From: an uncultured Bacteroidales bacterium
GTDB taxonomy: Bacteria; Bacteroidota; Bacteroidia; Bacteroidales; P3
Length of the DNA: 36,608 nt
Direction: 5' to 3'
NCBI GenBank assembly: GCA_905236645.1
Contig: CAJOMZ010000037.1
Coordinates: 1 to 36,608, forward strand
Shown in pieces: positions 1-10,507 of the stretch (positions are counted from its first letter, which is position 1; the number at the start of each line of letters is the position of its first letter). The notes under the pieces were generated by a model that was given only the letters and a program-made list of their open reading frames with translations, did no database searches and was not told the DNA's origin. The position numbers and the translations under genes are program-made.

Positions 1-1066
1 CAAGCTTAAGCTTCATATAGTCAGGCAGTCCGCCCACATTGTGGTGCGACTTGATGGTCTGCGACGGCCCCTTGACGGAACTCGATTCAATGACATCGGG
101 ATATATCGTGCCTTGTGCCAGCCACTTGGCATCGACGACCTCCTTCGAGGCATCGTCAAACACATCAATAAACGTCTTGCCTATCGCCTTGCGTTTCTTC
201 TCGGGATCGGTCACGCCCGCCAAAACGCCATAGAAGCGCTCCTTGGCGTCCACACCTTTGACATTCAGGCCCATATCGCGATACGACTCCAGTACGCTTT
301 CAAACTCGTTCTTACGCAGCAAGCCGTTGTCGACAAAGATGCAGTGCAGGTTGTGGCCTATGGCCCTGTTCAGCAGCACTGCCGCCACCGACGAGTCGAC
401 GCCACCCGACAAGCCAAGGATAACCTTGTCGTCGCCCACCTGCTCGCGTATCTGCTTAACAGTCATCTCAATGAACGACTCTGGCGTCCAGCTTTGGTCG
501 CATCCGCAGATGTCCACCACAAAGTTTTTGAGCAGTGTCAAACCGTCGACCGAGTGATGCACCTCTGGATGGAACTGGATGGCATAAGTCTGCTCACCCT
601 CAATCTGATAGCCTGCATACTTGACGTTGTCGGTCGAGCAGATGCAATGATAGTTGTCCGGCACACTTTCAATCGTGTCGCCGTGGCTCATCCACACCTG
701 CGACCCCACCTGCACGCCCTTCATCAGAGGCGACGCGGTGTCGATATACTGCAGGTTTGCACGGCCATACTCGCGTATTTTCGACTGCTGCACACTGCCA
801 CCGCCCCACTTTGCCAAATACTGTGCGCCGTAGCACACGGCCAGCAGCGGCAGCTTGCCTTTGATGCCCGTCATATCAGGCACCGGAGCATCGGCGGCAT
901 TGCACGAAAAAGGACTGCCGGAAAAAATGACTCCCTTCACGTCGTCCGTCAGCGCCGGAACCTTGTTGAAAGGATGGATTTCGCAGTAAATATTAAGCTC
1001 GCGCACCTTGCGGGCAATCAACTGAGTGTATTGAGAACCAAAGTCTAAGACAATAATCGTGTCCAT
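1..1066 (-). CDS. guaA: GMP synthase (glutamine-hydrolysing), 3' end outside the window
   Basis: Reverse strand reads [33 protein letters not shown]..., then [26 protein letters not shown] and [17 protein letters not shown]: class I GATase plus the PP-loop of GuaA. The ORF runs off the left edge. Confidence 0.95.
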   Translation of the reverse strand, partial: MDTIIVLDFGSQYTQLIARKVRELNIYCEIHPFNKVPALTDDVKGVIFSGSPFSCNAADAPVPDMTGIKGKLPLLAVCYGAQYLAKWGGGSVQQSKIREYGRANLQYIDTASPLMKGVQVGSQVWMSHGDTIESVPDNYHCICSTDNVKYAGYQIEGEQTYAIQFHPEVHHSVDGLTLLKNFVVDICGCDQSWTPESFIEMTVKQIREQVGDDKVILGLSGGVDSSVAAVLLNRAIGHNLHCIFVDNGLLRKNEFESVLESYRDMGLNVKGVDAKERFYGVLAGVTDPEKKRKAIGKTFIDVFDDASKEVVDAKWLAQGTIYPDVIESSSVKGPSQTIKSHHNVGGLPDYMKLKL

Positions 1067-1088
1067 ATATTAGTTTTTAAATGAAGTA

Positions 1089-1096
1089 CAAAAATA
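1089..1096 (-). promoter_or_regulatory. Bacteroidetes -7 box (TATTTTTG) upstream of guaA
   Basis: CAAAATA-type complement of TANNTTTG, preceded on the minus strand by TTTCAAAAAAAAGTG. Confidence 0.5.
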
Positions 1097-1364
1097 CACT
1101 TTTTTTTGAAACCGTGAAAATAAAATTTCAAACAGCAGTTTCATCATTCTTTTCCTGTCGATGGTTCCTCCAGCCCTAAACGTTGTTTCAGCGTCTTTTG
1201 CACGCACTTTCCGGCAGGAAAAACCGTCTCGTTTCTGCACGAAAGTTTTCTGTGGGAAAAGCCTCGTTTCCGAAGCCAAGAATTTTGCTTTGGGATGCCG
1301 TTTTTGAAATGTTAAATTTATCATTTTTTCGCCTCGAAAAAGGCCCGTCATAACTCCGTGATTT

Positions 1365-1475
1365 CAAGGTACCAAATTCCTACCAAAGTTTAGTCAAAGC
1401 CTTATCAAAGTTTTATCAAATTTTACTTTTGTAAACTTTAATAGGACTATAATCAGTGTTTTATAGGGCTTTGAT
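1365..1475. repeat. Degenerate 11-bp-phased inverted repeat (element D)
   Basis: Leader CAAGGTACCAAATTCC, then CAAAG/CAAAT at 1384, 1395, 1406 and 1417 (11-bp steps). CTTTA at 1436 and CTTTG at 1469 on the other arm are 33 bp apart. The arms match at about 20 of 32 positions without gaps. Confidence 0.6.
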
Positions 1476-1865
1476 TTATCGAAAACACGGAGCATTTACG
1501 GAGTGCTTAGAAAAAGCGTATCTGATTATCAGTTAGTTATATTTGTTAAAAAAATGTTAAATTTCTTAAAAAGAACTAATGTTCAACGACTGGAAAACGG
1601 GGGTTGACACGCCCTGTCGACGGGGGTGTCAGGGCGGTATGTCCGGGGTGTGGAAAGCGGCCGAAAACGGGACGCTTTTTTTGTCAAAGTTTTCTGTCTT
1701 CGGCAAGGGGTGGAAAGCGGCACTTGGTTTGAGGTTGGAAGTCGGTTTTTGCCGTGCAGTATGCGCCACGGAGCGAAAAATGCCGAAACCGGACAATAAA
1801 ACATCACGGGTCGCGTTATTTTTCGGTGTTGATAAATTTTCTATATACAATTAAAAAAAAGTTTG

Positions 1866-1873
1866 TATTTTTG
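1866..1873 (+). promoter_or_regulatory. Bacteroidetes -7 box TATTTTTG upstream of bamD
   Basis: TATTTTTGCACCCTATG: TANNTTTG consensus ending 6 nt before the ATG. Confidence 0.55.
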
Positions 1874-1879
1874 CACCCT

Positions 1880-2689
1880 ATGAAGAGACTATGCCAATAT
1901 ACACTTATCGCACTATCGTTCATTGCGTTATGCAGTTGCAACGGGTATGACAAGATGCTCAAAAGCACCGATTATTCCGCAAAATACGATGCCGCTCTGG
2001 GTTATTACAACGAGGGGCGCTACACTCGGGCCCGCCAGTTGTTTGAAAACCTGGCTCTCTACGACCGCAGCAACGAGCACTCGGAGGACATAGCGTGGTA
2101 TTATGGCCAGAGCCTGCTGAAATCGGAGTACTACTATCTTGGCAGCTACCAGTTCAAGATGTTCACCAAGCGCTTCCCCTACAGCAGCCGTGCCGAAGAA
2201 GCGGCATTCCTTTCGGCCTACTGCCAGTATATGGACTCGCCGTCGCATACGCTTGACCAGAGCACCACAAAGGAGGCCATCGCCGAGCTGGAGCAGTTCA
2301 GCGAACGCTATCCGCACAGCACACACATCCCCGAGGTGAACAACTACCTTGACGAACTGCGCGACAAGCTGATGCTTAAGGACTATGAGATTGCCGTGGG
2401 CTACTACAACACCGAGTCGTACCGCGCCGCAGTGGTGTCGCTCAGCAACTTTCTGAACAACTATCCCGACTCGCCCTACCGCGAGGAGGCGATGTACTAC
2501 ATCGTCAAGTCGGGCTACATCTACGCCATCAACAGCCGCGAGGACAAGATGAAGGAGCGCCTGCACCAAGTCATCAACAACTTCGACAAGTTCGCTGTCA
2601 CGTTCCAGAACTCGAAGTATATGGCTGAATGCCAGACAATCTATAACAACTGCAAGGCCGAGCTGCAGAAACTGGCCGGGCAGAACTAA
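1880..2689 (+). CDS. bamD: Outer membrane protein assembly factor BamD (YfiO-like lipoprotein)
   Basis: MKRLCQYTLIALSFIALCSCNGYDKMLKSTDYSAKYDAALGYYNEGRYTRARQLFENL...: lipobox plus TPR repeats typical of Bacteroidetes BamD. Confidence 0.93.
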   Translation: MKRLCQYTLIALSFIALCSCNGYDKMLKSTDYSAKYDAALGYYNEGRYTRARQLFENLALYDRSNEHSEDIAWYYGQSLLKSEYYYLGSYQFKMFTKRFPYSSRAEEAAFLSAYCQYMDSPSHTLDQSTTKEAIAELEQFSERYPHSTHIPEVNNYLDELRDKLMLKDYEIAVGYYNTESYRAAVVSLSNFLNNYPDSPYREEAMYYIVKSGYIYAINSREDKMKERLHQVINNFDKFAVTFQNSKYMAECQTIYNNCKAELQKLAGQN

Positions 2690-2738
2690 GTCGACAACAA
2701 ACCCAAACCGAAAGAAATCAATAAATCACAATACAACA

Positions 2739-3131
2739 ATGGAAGTAAAGAAGAACCGTCCTGTAAACACTACGATTACACGCAACACCGCCCAGTTCAG
2801 CGAGGGCACCGGCAACATCTACGAGACCGTCGCCGTGCTGTCGAAACGTTCCAACCAGATTGCAACGGATATGAAACGCGAGCTCCACAAGAAAATCGAG
2901 GAGTTTGCTTCGACCATCGACACGATGGACGAGATTTACGAGAACCGCGAGCAGATAGAGGTGGTGCGCCACTATGAGCAGATGCCCAAGCCTACCCTGA
3001 TGGCCACTCAGGAATACCTTGAGGGCGATATCTACTATCGCAACCCAGCCAAGGAAGACAAGAATATGCAACGCCTCGAGGCTATGGAGAACGAGGCCAT
3101 TGCCGAAGGTGTCACCGCCGAAACCAAGTAA
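2739..3131 (+). CDS. RNA polymerase omega-subunit-like protein (Bacteroidetes RpoZ/Rpb6 type)
   Basis: MEVKKNRPVNTTITRNTAQFSEGTGNIYETVAVLSKRSNQIATDMKRELHKKIEEF resembles the Bacteroidetes omega-like protein encoded between bamD and coaBC. Confidence 0.8.
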   Translation: MEVKKNRPVNTTITRNTAQFSEGTGNIYETVAVLSKRSNQIATDMKRELHKKIEEFASTIDTMDEIYENREQIEVVRHYEQMPKPTLMATQEYLEGDIYYRNPAKEDKNMQRLEAMENEAIAEGVTAETK

Positions 3132-3135
3132 GACT

Positions 3136-4359
3136 ATGGCCGACGCCGCAAAGCCCCTGCAAGGCAAACGCATCATTGTGGGCGTCAGTGGCGGCATCGC
3201 TGCCTACAAGACGCCGCTGTTAGTGCGCCTGTTAGTCAAGGCTGGCGCCGAAGTGATGTGCGCCGTCACCGAGCACGCACTGCAGTTCGTCACCGAGCTG
3301 ACGCTCGAGACGGTGTCGGGCAACCGCGTCTATTCGCAACTCTTCGACCGCAGCAATCCGCACAGCACCGAGCACATCTCGCTCAAGGACTGGGGCGACG
3401 CGATGGTCGTTGCGCCCGCCACAGCCAACATTATCGGCAAGATGGCATCGGGCATAGGCGACGATGCATTGTCGACCCTGCTGCTGTCGTTTCGCAAGCC
3501 GCTCTTCATCTGCCCGGCAATGAACACCCAAATGCTTGAAAGCCCGGCGCTGCAACGCAATCTGGACTATCTGCGTGCTAACGGGGCGGTGGTCGTTGAG
3601 AGCACCTCGGGCGAGCTGGCCTGCGGCACTACCGGCAACGGACGTATGGAGGAGCCTGAAAGGATTGTGGAGCAGATGATTGCCTCGCTTGCAGACCACG
3701 GCGGAGAGCGCTTCAAAATACTTATTACAGCGGGACCTACATACGAGAAGATAGATTCGGTGCGCTTTATAGGCAACTTTTCGACAGGCAAGATGGGCTT
3801 TGCGCTTGCCGAGGAGTTTGCACGCCGTGGCTGCAAGGTGTACCTTGTGGCCGGACCCACGCACCTTGAAGTGCATCACCCTGACATTGAGCGCATCGAC
3901 GTAGTCTCGGCCCGTGAGATGTATGAGGCTGCCACTACCCTCTTCCCCTCCTGCAACGCTGCCATCCTGAGCGCTGCCGTGGCCGATTTCCGTCCCGAAC
4001 ACGAAGCGGACCATAAAATAAAGAAACAGAGCGACAAGGACGATATGACACTGCACCTGGTGCAGAACCCCGACATCCTGGCCACTCTGGGCCGTATGAA
4101 AGGCGAGAAACAGCTGCTTGCAGGCTTCGCCCTCGAGACAGACAGCGAACTGGAGAACGCCAAGAAAAAGCTGGAAAAGAAAAATCTCGACTTCATCGTC
4201 CTCAACTCGCTGCACGACAAAGGCGCCGGCTTTGGATATGACACTAACAAGGTGACTGTCATCGACCGTAGCGGCAACATCGATGCAGGAACGCTGAAAA
4301 GCAAGCAAGCAGTGGCCAGCGACATCGCCGACAAACTGCTGAAGTACTGCAAAACCTGA
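3136..4359 (+). CDS. coaBC: Bifunctional phosphopantothenoylcysteine decarboxylase / phosphopantothenate-cysteine ligase
   Basis: GKRIIVGVSGGIAAYKTPLLVRLL, PAMNTQMLESPA, ITAGPTYEKIDSVRFIGNFSTGKMGFALAEE. Confidence 0.96.
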   Translation: MADAAKPLQGKRIIVGVSGGIAAYKTPLLVRLLVKAGAEVMCAVTEHALQFVTELTLETVSGNRVYSQLFDRSNPHSTEHISLKDWGDAMVVAPATANIIGKMASGIGDDALSTLLLSFRKPLFICPAMNTQMLESPALQRNLDYLRANGAVVVESTSGELACGTTGNGRMEEPERIVEQMIASLADHGGERFKILITAGPTYEKIDSVRFIGNFSTGKMGFALAEEFARRGCKVYLVAGPTHLEVHHPDIERIDVVSAREMYEAATTLFPSCNAAILSAAVADFRPEHEADHKIKKQSDKDDMTLHLVQNPDILATLGRMKGEKQLLAGFALETDSELENAKKKLEKKNLDFIVLNSLHDKGAGFGYDTNKVTVIDRSGNIDAGTLKSKQAVASDIADKLLKYCKT

Positions 4360-4381
4360 TTCCGAAACAAAACACATCCCT

Positions 4382-5374
4382 ATGAAAAACAAGAGCACAC
4401 TGGCACTAATCCTTTCTTGCGTCACGCTTGTGCTGCTTGTCTTTGTCTGCGCCACAGACAAGGACAGCGCCGAGAGAACCGCCGGCCCCGACAACGGCCT
4501 GCAGCGCGTCAACGCCAACCCCCGCATCTATTCGCCGACACTGCCCGACACAATGTCGTTTGCAGGCGAACCTGTGCCGTTGGACATATACTATGTACGC
4601 GAAGGCCTTGACCGCGAAATGATTGTCAACACCTTCGGCCATACCAGTACACTGCTCTACTTTAAGCGCGCCCATCGCTATTTCCCTGTAATCGAGCCCA
4701 TTCTTAAAAAGAACGGCATCCCTGCCGATTTCAAATACCTTTGCGTCATCGAAAGCGGCCTGACCAATGCCACATCGCCGGCCAAAGCACAGGGCTTCTG
4801 GCAGTTTATCAAGGCTACCGGACAGAAGTACGGCCTCGAAATCAACGACGAAATCGATATGCGTAACAACGTGGAGGCCGCAACCGAAGCGGCTTGCAAA
4901 TACCTTAAGGCGCTTTACGGCAAGTTTGGCAGCTGGACAGCGGCTGCGGCAGCCTACAATTGTGGCGAGAACGGCCTGCAGCGCAATATGGAACGCCAGA
5001 GCATCGCCAGCTACTACGACACGCGCCTCAACAACGAGACCACACGCTACGTCTACCGCATTCTGGCCGTCAAGCAGATTATGCAGCACCCGCAGCAATA
5101 CGGTTTCTTCCTGAAACCCAGCGACCTATACCCTACCATACCGACAAAGACGGAGAAACTGAGCGGACAAAACGTCGACCTCTACGACTTTGCCAAGAGC
5201 AACGGCACGACCTACAAGATGCTGCGCGAACTGAACCCCTGGCTGACAACCGACAAACTCACCAACAAGGCCAACAAAACCTATACCGTCAAACTGCCCG
5301 TCAGGAACGGGACCGCCCTGTCGCACATTCGCACCGACCGCGACAAAGGGAATGATTTTATAACTAAAATGTGA
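4382..5374 (+). CDS. Membrane-bound lytic murein transglycosylase (SLT domain, MltD-like)
   Basis: [41 protein letters not shown]...[15 protein letters not shown] motif, N-terminal TM/signal, C-terminal LysM-like region. Confidence 0.88.
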   Translation: MKNKSTLALILSCVTLVLLVFVCATDKDSAERTAGPDNGLQRVNANPRIYSPTLPDTMSFAGEPVPLDIYYVREGLDREMIVNTFGHTSTLLYFKRAHRYFPVIEPILKKNGIPADFKYLCVIESGLTNATSPAKAQGFWQFIKATGQKYGLEINDEIDMRNNVEAATEAACKYLKALYGKFGSWTAAAAAYNCGENGLQRNMERQSIASYYDTRLNNETTRYVYRILAVKQIMQHPQQYGFFLKPSDLYPTIPTKTEKLSGQNVDLYDFAKSNGTTYKMLRELNPWLTTDKLTNKANKTYTVKLPVRNGTALSHIRTDRDKGNDFITKM

Positions 5375-5377
5375 CCT

Positions 5378-8209
5378 ATGCAGAAACTTGAAATACTTGG
5401 TGCCCGCGAACACAACCTGCAGAACATAGACATCGACTTGCCACGCAACCAGTTGGTGGTCTTTACCGGTCTCAGTGGCAGCGGTAAATCGTCGCTGGCT
5501 TTCGACACTATCTACGCCGAAGGCCAGCGCCGCTATATGGAGACTTTCTCGGCCTATGCACGCCACTTCATCGGCAATATGGAGCGTCCCGACGTGGACA
5601 GCATCAACGGTCTGAGCCCAGTCATATCCATTGAGCAGAAGACCACCAACAAAAACCCACGCTCGACGGTTGGCACCGTCACCGAAATCTACGACTTCGT
5701 GCGTCTGCTCTACGCGCGAGTGGCCGACGCCTACTCCAATGTCAGCGGCAAGAAGATGATTAAATACACTGAAACCCAAATCATAGACATCATCTCTTCC
5801 GAGTTTGCCGACAAGGATGTCCTTGTGCTTGCCCCGCTTGTACGAAGCCGCAAAGGACACTACCGCGAACTGTTCCAGCAGGTGGCAAAGAAAGGCTACC
5901 TGCGAGTCCGCGTCGACGGTGAAATACGTGAGCTCACCTACAATATGCAGGTCGACCGCTACAAGACGCACGACATTGAGCTGGTAATAGACCGCATCCG
6001 GGTCAACGAGAAGGGGCAACGGCGCCTTGAAGAGGCTGTAAAGACCGCTTTCAAACAGGGCAAAGGTATGCTTATGATACTGGAAAACAGTGGCAACGGC
6101 GATGCCCAGCCGCGTTATTTCAGCCGTATGCTGATGGACCCCGACACAGGCATCTCCTACCCCGAGCCGGAGCCAAACACATTCTCGTTCAACTCGCCAT
6201 ACGGTGCCTGCCCTAAATGCAACGGTCTCGGCGAGATTGCCGAGGTGGACCTTAAAAAGATCATCCCCGACCCGAAAAAAAGCATACGTGACGGCGGCCT
6301 TGACGTGTTGGGCAAATACTCCGCCACCAACTATATGTATCGCCAGTTGGAAAGCCTTGGCCACTTCTACCACTTCACGCTCGACGACCCTCTGGCCGAT
6401 CTCAGCGACGAGGCTCTGAATGTAATCCTCTATGGCACCAGCGACTATATGGGCATCAACGTCGACAGCGAGAGCAGCTACCGCGGTGGATTCCCCGGCA
6501 TTGCCAACTATATCAGCGAGATGGCCACCGACGACCAGTCGGCAGCCATACAGAAATGGGCCAATAGTTTTATGAACACTGTCCCCTGCCCGCACTGTCA
6601 CGGACACCGTCTGAAAGAGGAGTCGCTATGTTTCCTCATCGACGGCAAGCACATTGGCGAGGTGGCAGAGATGAACCTCACCGAGTTCTACCAATGGGCC
6701 GCCGGCCTTGAAGAGAAGCTTGACCTGAACCGTCGCGAGGTGGCACACGAGATACTCCGCGAGATAACCACCCGCACCAAATTCCTTATCGACGTAGGTG
6801 TAGGCTACCTCTCGCTCAACCGCAGTTCCAAAACACTCAGTGGCGGCGAGAGCCAGCGCATACGCCTTGCCACACAGATTGGAGCCAAACTTGTAAATGT
6901 ATTATATATTCTTGACGAACCCTCGATAGGACTGCACCAACGCGACAACCGCCGCCTGATCGACGCGCTGAAAGAGCTGCGCGACCTCGGCAATTCAGTC
7001 ATAGTTGTCGAGCACGACCGAGATATGATACTCAGCGCCGACTATGTGATCGACATCGGTCCCGGTGCCGGCATACGCGGTGGAAAGGTGGTGGCGGCCG
7101 GCCCGCAGAAAGAGTTTCTGAAACACAAAACAATGACCTGCGACTACCTGAATCGCATACGCGACATAGCAATTCCCAAGCGTCGCAGCGCAAAAGGGTG
7201 CAAACATATTGTCCTTGAGGGCGCTACAGGCAACAACCTCAAAGACGTCACCCTCGATATACCATTAGGGCTCTTCGTGTGCGTCACCGGAGTCAGCGGC
7301 AGCGGCAAATCGTCACTCATCAACGAGACCCTGCATCCAATACTGAACCAGCACTTCTACCGCTCGCAGAAACGCCCCCTGCCCTACCGGAACATCAAAG
7401 GCGTTGACAACATCGACAAAGTCATCGAGATAGACCAGGCCCCCATCGGGCGTACACCTCGCTCGAATCCAGCAACATACGTAGGCGTATTCGACGAGAT
7501 ACGCCAATTGTTTGCCCAGCTGCCCAGCGCACGCATACGCGGCTACAAGCCTGGACGCTTCTCGTTCAACGTTGCCGGTGGCCGCTGCGACACCTGCAAA
7601 GGAGCCGGCGTACGCACCATAGAGATGAACTTCCTGCCCGACGTTTACATCAACTGCGAGGTGTGCAACGGCAAGCGCTACAACCGCGAGACCCTCGAAA
7701 TCAGATACAAAGGCAAGTCAATAGCCGACGTGCTCGATATGACCATCAACGAAGCCGTTGAGTTTTTCGAGAATTATCCCAAAATCGCCCGCAAGCTACA
7801 GGCTGTCAAAGACGTAGGCTTGGGCTACATCACCCTCGGCCAGTCGTCCACAACCTTGAGCGGAGGCGAGGCTCAGCGCATCAAACTTGCCACCGAATTG
7901 GCCAAGGCCGACACCGGCAACACCCTCTACATTCTTGACGAACCGACCACAGGCCTTCACTTTGAAGACATCCGCGTCCTGCTCGAAGTGCTGCAAAAAC
8001 TTGTGGACAAGGGCAATACAATCCTTGTTATCGAGCACAATATGGATGTAGTCAAAGTGGCCGACTGGATAATCGACATCGGTCCCGACGGCGGCAAGAA
8101 AGGTGGTGAGATCGTTTTTGCCGGCACCCCCGAAAAACTCGCCGAAGAAAAAGACAACTTCACAGGCCAGTACCTGAAAGAAGAGCTCGAGGCAAGCCGG
8201 AAGCACTGA
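5378..8209 (+). CDS. uvrA: Excinuclease ABC subunit A
   Basis: [57 protein letters not shown], two Walker A/LSGGE sets, Zn-finger CPHCHGHRL and CDTCKGAGV. Confidence 0.98.
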   Translation: MQKLEILGAREHNLQNIDIDLPRNQLVVFTGLSGSGKSSLAFDTIYAEGQRRYMETFSAYARHFIGNMERPDVDSINGLSPVISIEQKTTNKNPRSTVGTVTEIYDFVRLLYARVADAYSNVSGKKMIKYTETQIIDIISSEFADKDVLVLAPLVRSRKGHYRELFQQVAKKGYLRVRVDGEIRELTYNMQVDRYKTHDIELVIDRIRVNEKGQRRLEEAVKTAFKQGKGMLMILENSGNGDAQPRYFSRMLMDPDTGISYPEPEPNTFSFNSPYGACPKCNGLGEIAEVDLKKIIPDPKKSIRDGGLDVLGKYSATNYMYRQLESLGHFYHFTLDDPLADLSDEALNVILYGTSDYMGINVDSESSYRGGFPGIANYISEMATDDQSAAIQKWANSFMNTVPCPHCHGHRLKEESLCFLIDGKHIGEVAEMNLTEFYQWAAGLEEKLDLNRREVAHEILREITTRTKFLIDVGVGYLSLNRSSKTLSGGESQRIRLATQIGAKLVNVLYILDEPSIGLHQRDNRRLIDALKELRDLGNSVIVVEHDRDMILSADYVIDIGPGAGIRGGKVVAAGPQKEFLKHKTMTCDYLNRIRDIAIPKRRSAKGCKHIVLEGATGNNLKDVTLDIPLGLFVCVTGVSGSGKSSLINETLHPILNQHFYRSQKRPLPYRNIKGVDNIDKVIEIDQAPIGRTPRSNPATYVGVFDEIRQLFAQLPSARIRGYKPGRFSFNVAGGRCDTCKGAGVRTIEMNFLPDVYINCEVCNGKRYNRETLEIRYKGKSIADVLDMTINEAVEFFENYPKIARKLQAVKDVGLGYITLGQSSTTLSGGEAQRIKLATELAKADTGNTLYILDEPTTGLHFEDIRVLLEVLQKLVDKGNTILVIEHNMDVVKVADWIIDIGPDGGKKGGEIVFAGTPEKLAEEKDNFTGQYLKEELEASRKH

Positions 8210-8255
8210 AAGGCAACATCGACGGTACACAATTAATAATGAATGCGTTGAAACG

Positions 8256-9428
8256 ATGAATACCTTTCTGACAATAATATATCTGTTAGGTGTCCCGTTT
8301 CTGGTGATGCAGTTGGCCAAACGCTGGACCTGGATAGAGAAAGTCAGCCCGATGACGGTACTCTACCTTATCGGCCTTGCCGTCGCCAACCTGCTGCCCA
8401 CCGACGACGGCATATTCTCACTCAACACCGCCACCAACACCCTCTTCAGCAACCTTGCCGTGCCGTTAGCCATCCCGCTGATGCTTATGGGATGCGATAT
8501 GAACAACTGGCAGATTGGCAAGGCCTTCAAAGTATTCCTGTCGGGCCTGCTGTCGGTGCTCATCGTCACCGTGGCTGGCTATTACATCTTCCGCGGCAGC
8601 TACAGCGACACCGAAGGCTTCGCGCAGGTATGTGCCGTAGCCACAGGCATCTACACCGGCGGCATACCCAATATGGGAGCCATCAAGCAAGCCGTCGCTA
8701 TGCCGCACCAGACCTACCTTTACATCACAAGCTACGACCTGATAGTCACCGGCTTATACCTCGTTTTCGTAATCTTTCTCGGCAAGACTGTGTTCCGTGC
8801 ACTGCTGGGCTCCGGCAAAGCAAAAAGCAGCAATGCAAGCGTTCAAACAGAAAGCGACAGCAGCGCAGCGAAAGTCAATCCCTTCGACCGCGAGCACCTG
8901 AAATCATCGTTGCTTGCAATAGCCATAACACTCGCAATAGCAGCCATTTCGTATGCCGTATCACTAATAGCGTCACGCGACGGCAGCCCCAATATGACCG
9001 TCCTCATCCTGCTGCTGACCACACTCGCCATCGCCGCCTCCTTCCTGCCCCCAATGCGAAAGCAACAGCACTCGTTCGACCTTGGCCTCTACTGCGTCTA
9101 CGTCTTCTGCCTCGCCATTGCCTCAGCCTGCAATGTGCGCGAAATGGATATAGCCGGCAGCCTGCCCATACTCTACTATCTGGGATTCATCATCTTAGGC
9201 TCACTCATACTCCAAATCCTCTTCGCCAAGATACTGAAAATCGACGGCGATTCGGTGATGGTATGCTCCGTTGCCCTTATCAACTCGCCGCCTTTCGTGC
9301 CGCTCGCGGCAGCGCTGCTCAACAACAAAGACATCGTAATCCTCGGCATCACCATCGGTCTGCTTGGCTATATGCTTGGCAACTACCTCGGTATCGGGCT
9401 CTACCACCTGCTCCTTGCATTAGGCTAA
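8256..9428 (+). CDS. DUF819 family membrane protein
   Basis: Polytopic protein with GVCAVATGIYTGGIPNMGAIKQA-type motif and NSPPFVPLAAALLNNKDIVILGITIGLLGYMLGNYLGI C-terminus. Confidence 0.85.
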   Translation: MNTFLTIIYLLGVPFLVMQLAKRWTWIEKVSPMTVLYLIGLAVANLLPTDDGIFSLNTATNTLFSNLAVPLAIPLMLMGCDMNNWQIGKAFKVFLSGLLSVLIVTVAGYYIFRGSYSDTEGFAQVCAVATGIYTGGIPNMGAIKQAVAMPHQTYLYITSYDLIVTGLYLVFVIFLGKTVFRALLGSGKAKSSNASVQTESDSSAAKVNPFDREHLKSSLLAIAITLAIAAISYAVSLIASRDGSPNMTVLILLLTTLAIAASFLPPMRKQQHSFDLGLYCVYVFCLAIASACNVREMDIAGSLPILYYLGFIILGSLILQILFAKILKIDGDSVMVCSVALINSPPFVPLAAALLNNKDIVILGITIGLLGYMLGNYLGIGLYHLLLALG

Positions 9429-10507
9429 TGTATCTGAGCCACAACGTATTCCGACTGGGTGCCGATGCGGTATTTCGCGCCCCAGATGCCAAGCCCCGAC
9501 GAAACGTAATAGTGCGTCGCCCCTCTCTGGTGACTGCCCCACGAGCATTCATACAGCGCATCCGTGACCCACGACAAAGGCCACACCTGACCTCTGTGCG
9601 TATGGCCGCTTAGCTGGAAATCAACTCCTTGTTGTTCAGCCTCCTCCAAGTGGTAAGGCTGATGGTCGAGCACTATTGAATAAAGCGAATCGCCGCCAAC
9701 AAGCTCCGACAGACTCTTGCGATTGCGATTGGTCCTGTCGTCACGACCCACGATGCGCACTCCGCCAACAACTACCGAACTGTCTATAAGCAAGTTGATG
9801 CCGGCATCACGATAGAAGCGTTCCGCATCGGGCTCGCCGGCATAAAACTCGTGGTTGCCTAAACAAGCATAGACCGGAGCCTCCAACCTGCGAAACTCAG
9901 CGGCCATATCCTCCTCCAAGACCGGACGGAAACTGAAGTCCACTATATCGCCGGCAACCAGCACCAAATCAGGGTGTTCGGCATTGATCATATCGACCCA
10001 TCCAGCCAAATCAGCCCTGCGGTTGTGGTAGCCAATATGCAAATCCGACGCCATCACCACCGTCAGCGGCCGTTGCAGGCGCCCCCCGCTGTCGAGCTCA
10101 AGCGACACACGCTCCTTGTGGTGATAATGCACACTGGCATAGACAAATATGCCAACCATTAGCACTGCAAGCACCGCCGTTGCAGGCCAATTGTCGTGAA
10201 GCAGCGAGCGAGGCACTATGCGGACCAGCCGGCCAAGGTCCAGCAAAAGGAAAGCCATCAAAAGATAAAACAGCACGATAACAGTCTTGTTGCCAACGTT
10301 GTATACAAACGACGACATTCCGAGCGGCATACGGTTCATAAGCGGAGTAAAGCCAACAATCTCGAGGGCAAAAAGCAGCAGCATAACGCCCACCAGCAAC
10401 CATTTGCACCACACAGGCAGCGGGACGATCGTCCAGATATGCCAGCCCACATAGACCAGACTGGACAGCAACACCAGCAAAATCGGCAAAAATCTCATAA
10501 ACCTCAC
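9425..10507 (-). CDS. Membrane-anchored metallophosphoesterase
   Basis: N-terminal TM segments, then VVMASDLHIGYHNRR, LVLVAGDIVDFSF, ACLGNHEFY, QLSGHTHRGQVWP: calcineurin-like phosphoesterase motifs. Confidence 0.92.
   Translation of the reverse strand: MRFMRFLPILLVLLSSLVYVGWHIWTIVPLPVWCKWLLVGVMLLLFALEIVGFTPLMNRMPLGMSSFVYNVGNKTVIVLFYLLMAFLLLDLGRLVRIVPRSLLHDNWPATAVLAVLMVGIFVYASVHYHHKERVSLELDSGGRLQRPLTVVMASDLHIGYHNRRADLAGWVDMINAEHPDLVLVAGDIVDFSFRPVLEEDMAAEFRRLEAPVYACLGNHEFYAGEPDAERFYRDAGINLLIDSSVVVGGVRIVGRDDRTNRNRKSLSELVGGDSLYSIVLDHQPYHLEEAEQQGVDFQLSGHTHRGQVWPLSWVTDALYECSWGSHQRGATHYYVSSGLGIWGAKYRIGTQSEYVVAQIH

Noticed and set aside
41-1048. 335-aa plus-strand ORF at the left edge
   Set aside because: The reverse strand encodes guaA in an uninterrupted frame; the ORF track missed it because it runs off the edge.
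5126-6607. 493-aa minus-strand ORF
   Set aside because: Antisense shadow of the transglycosylase and uvrA.
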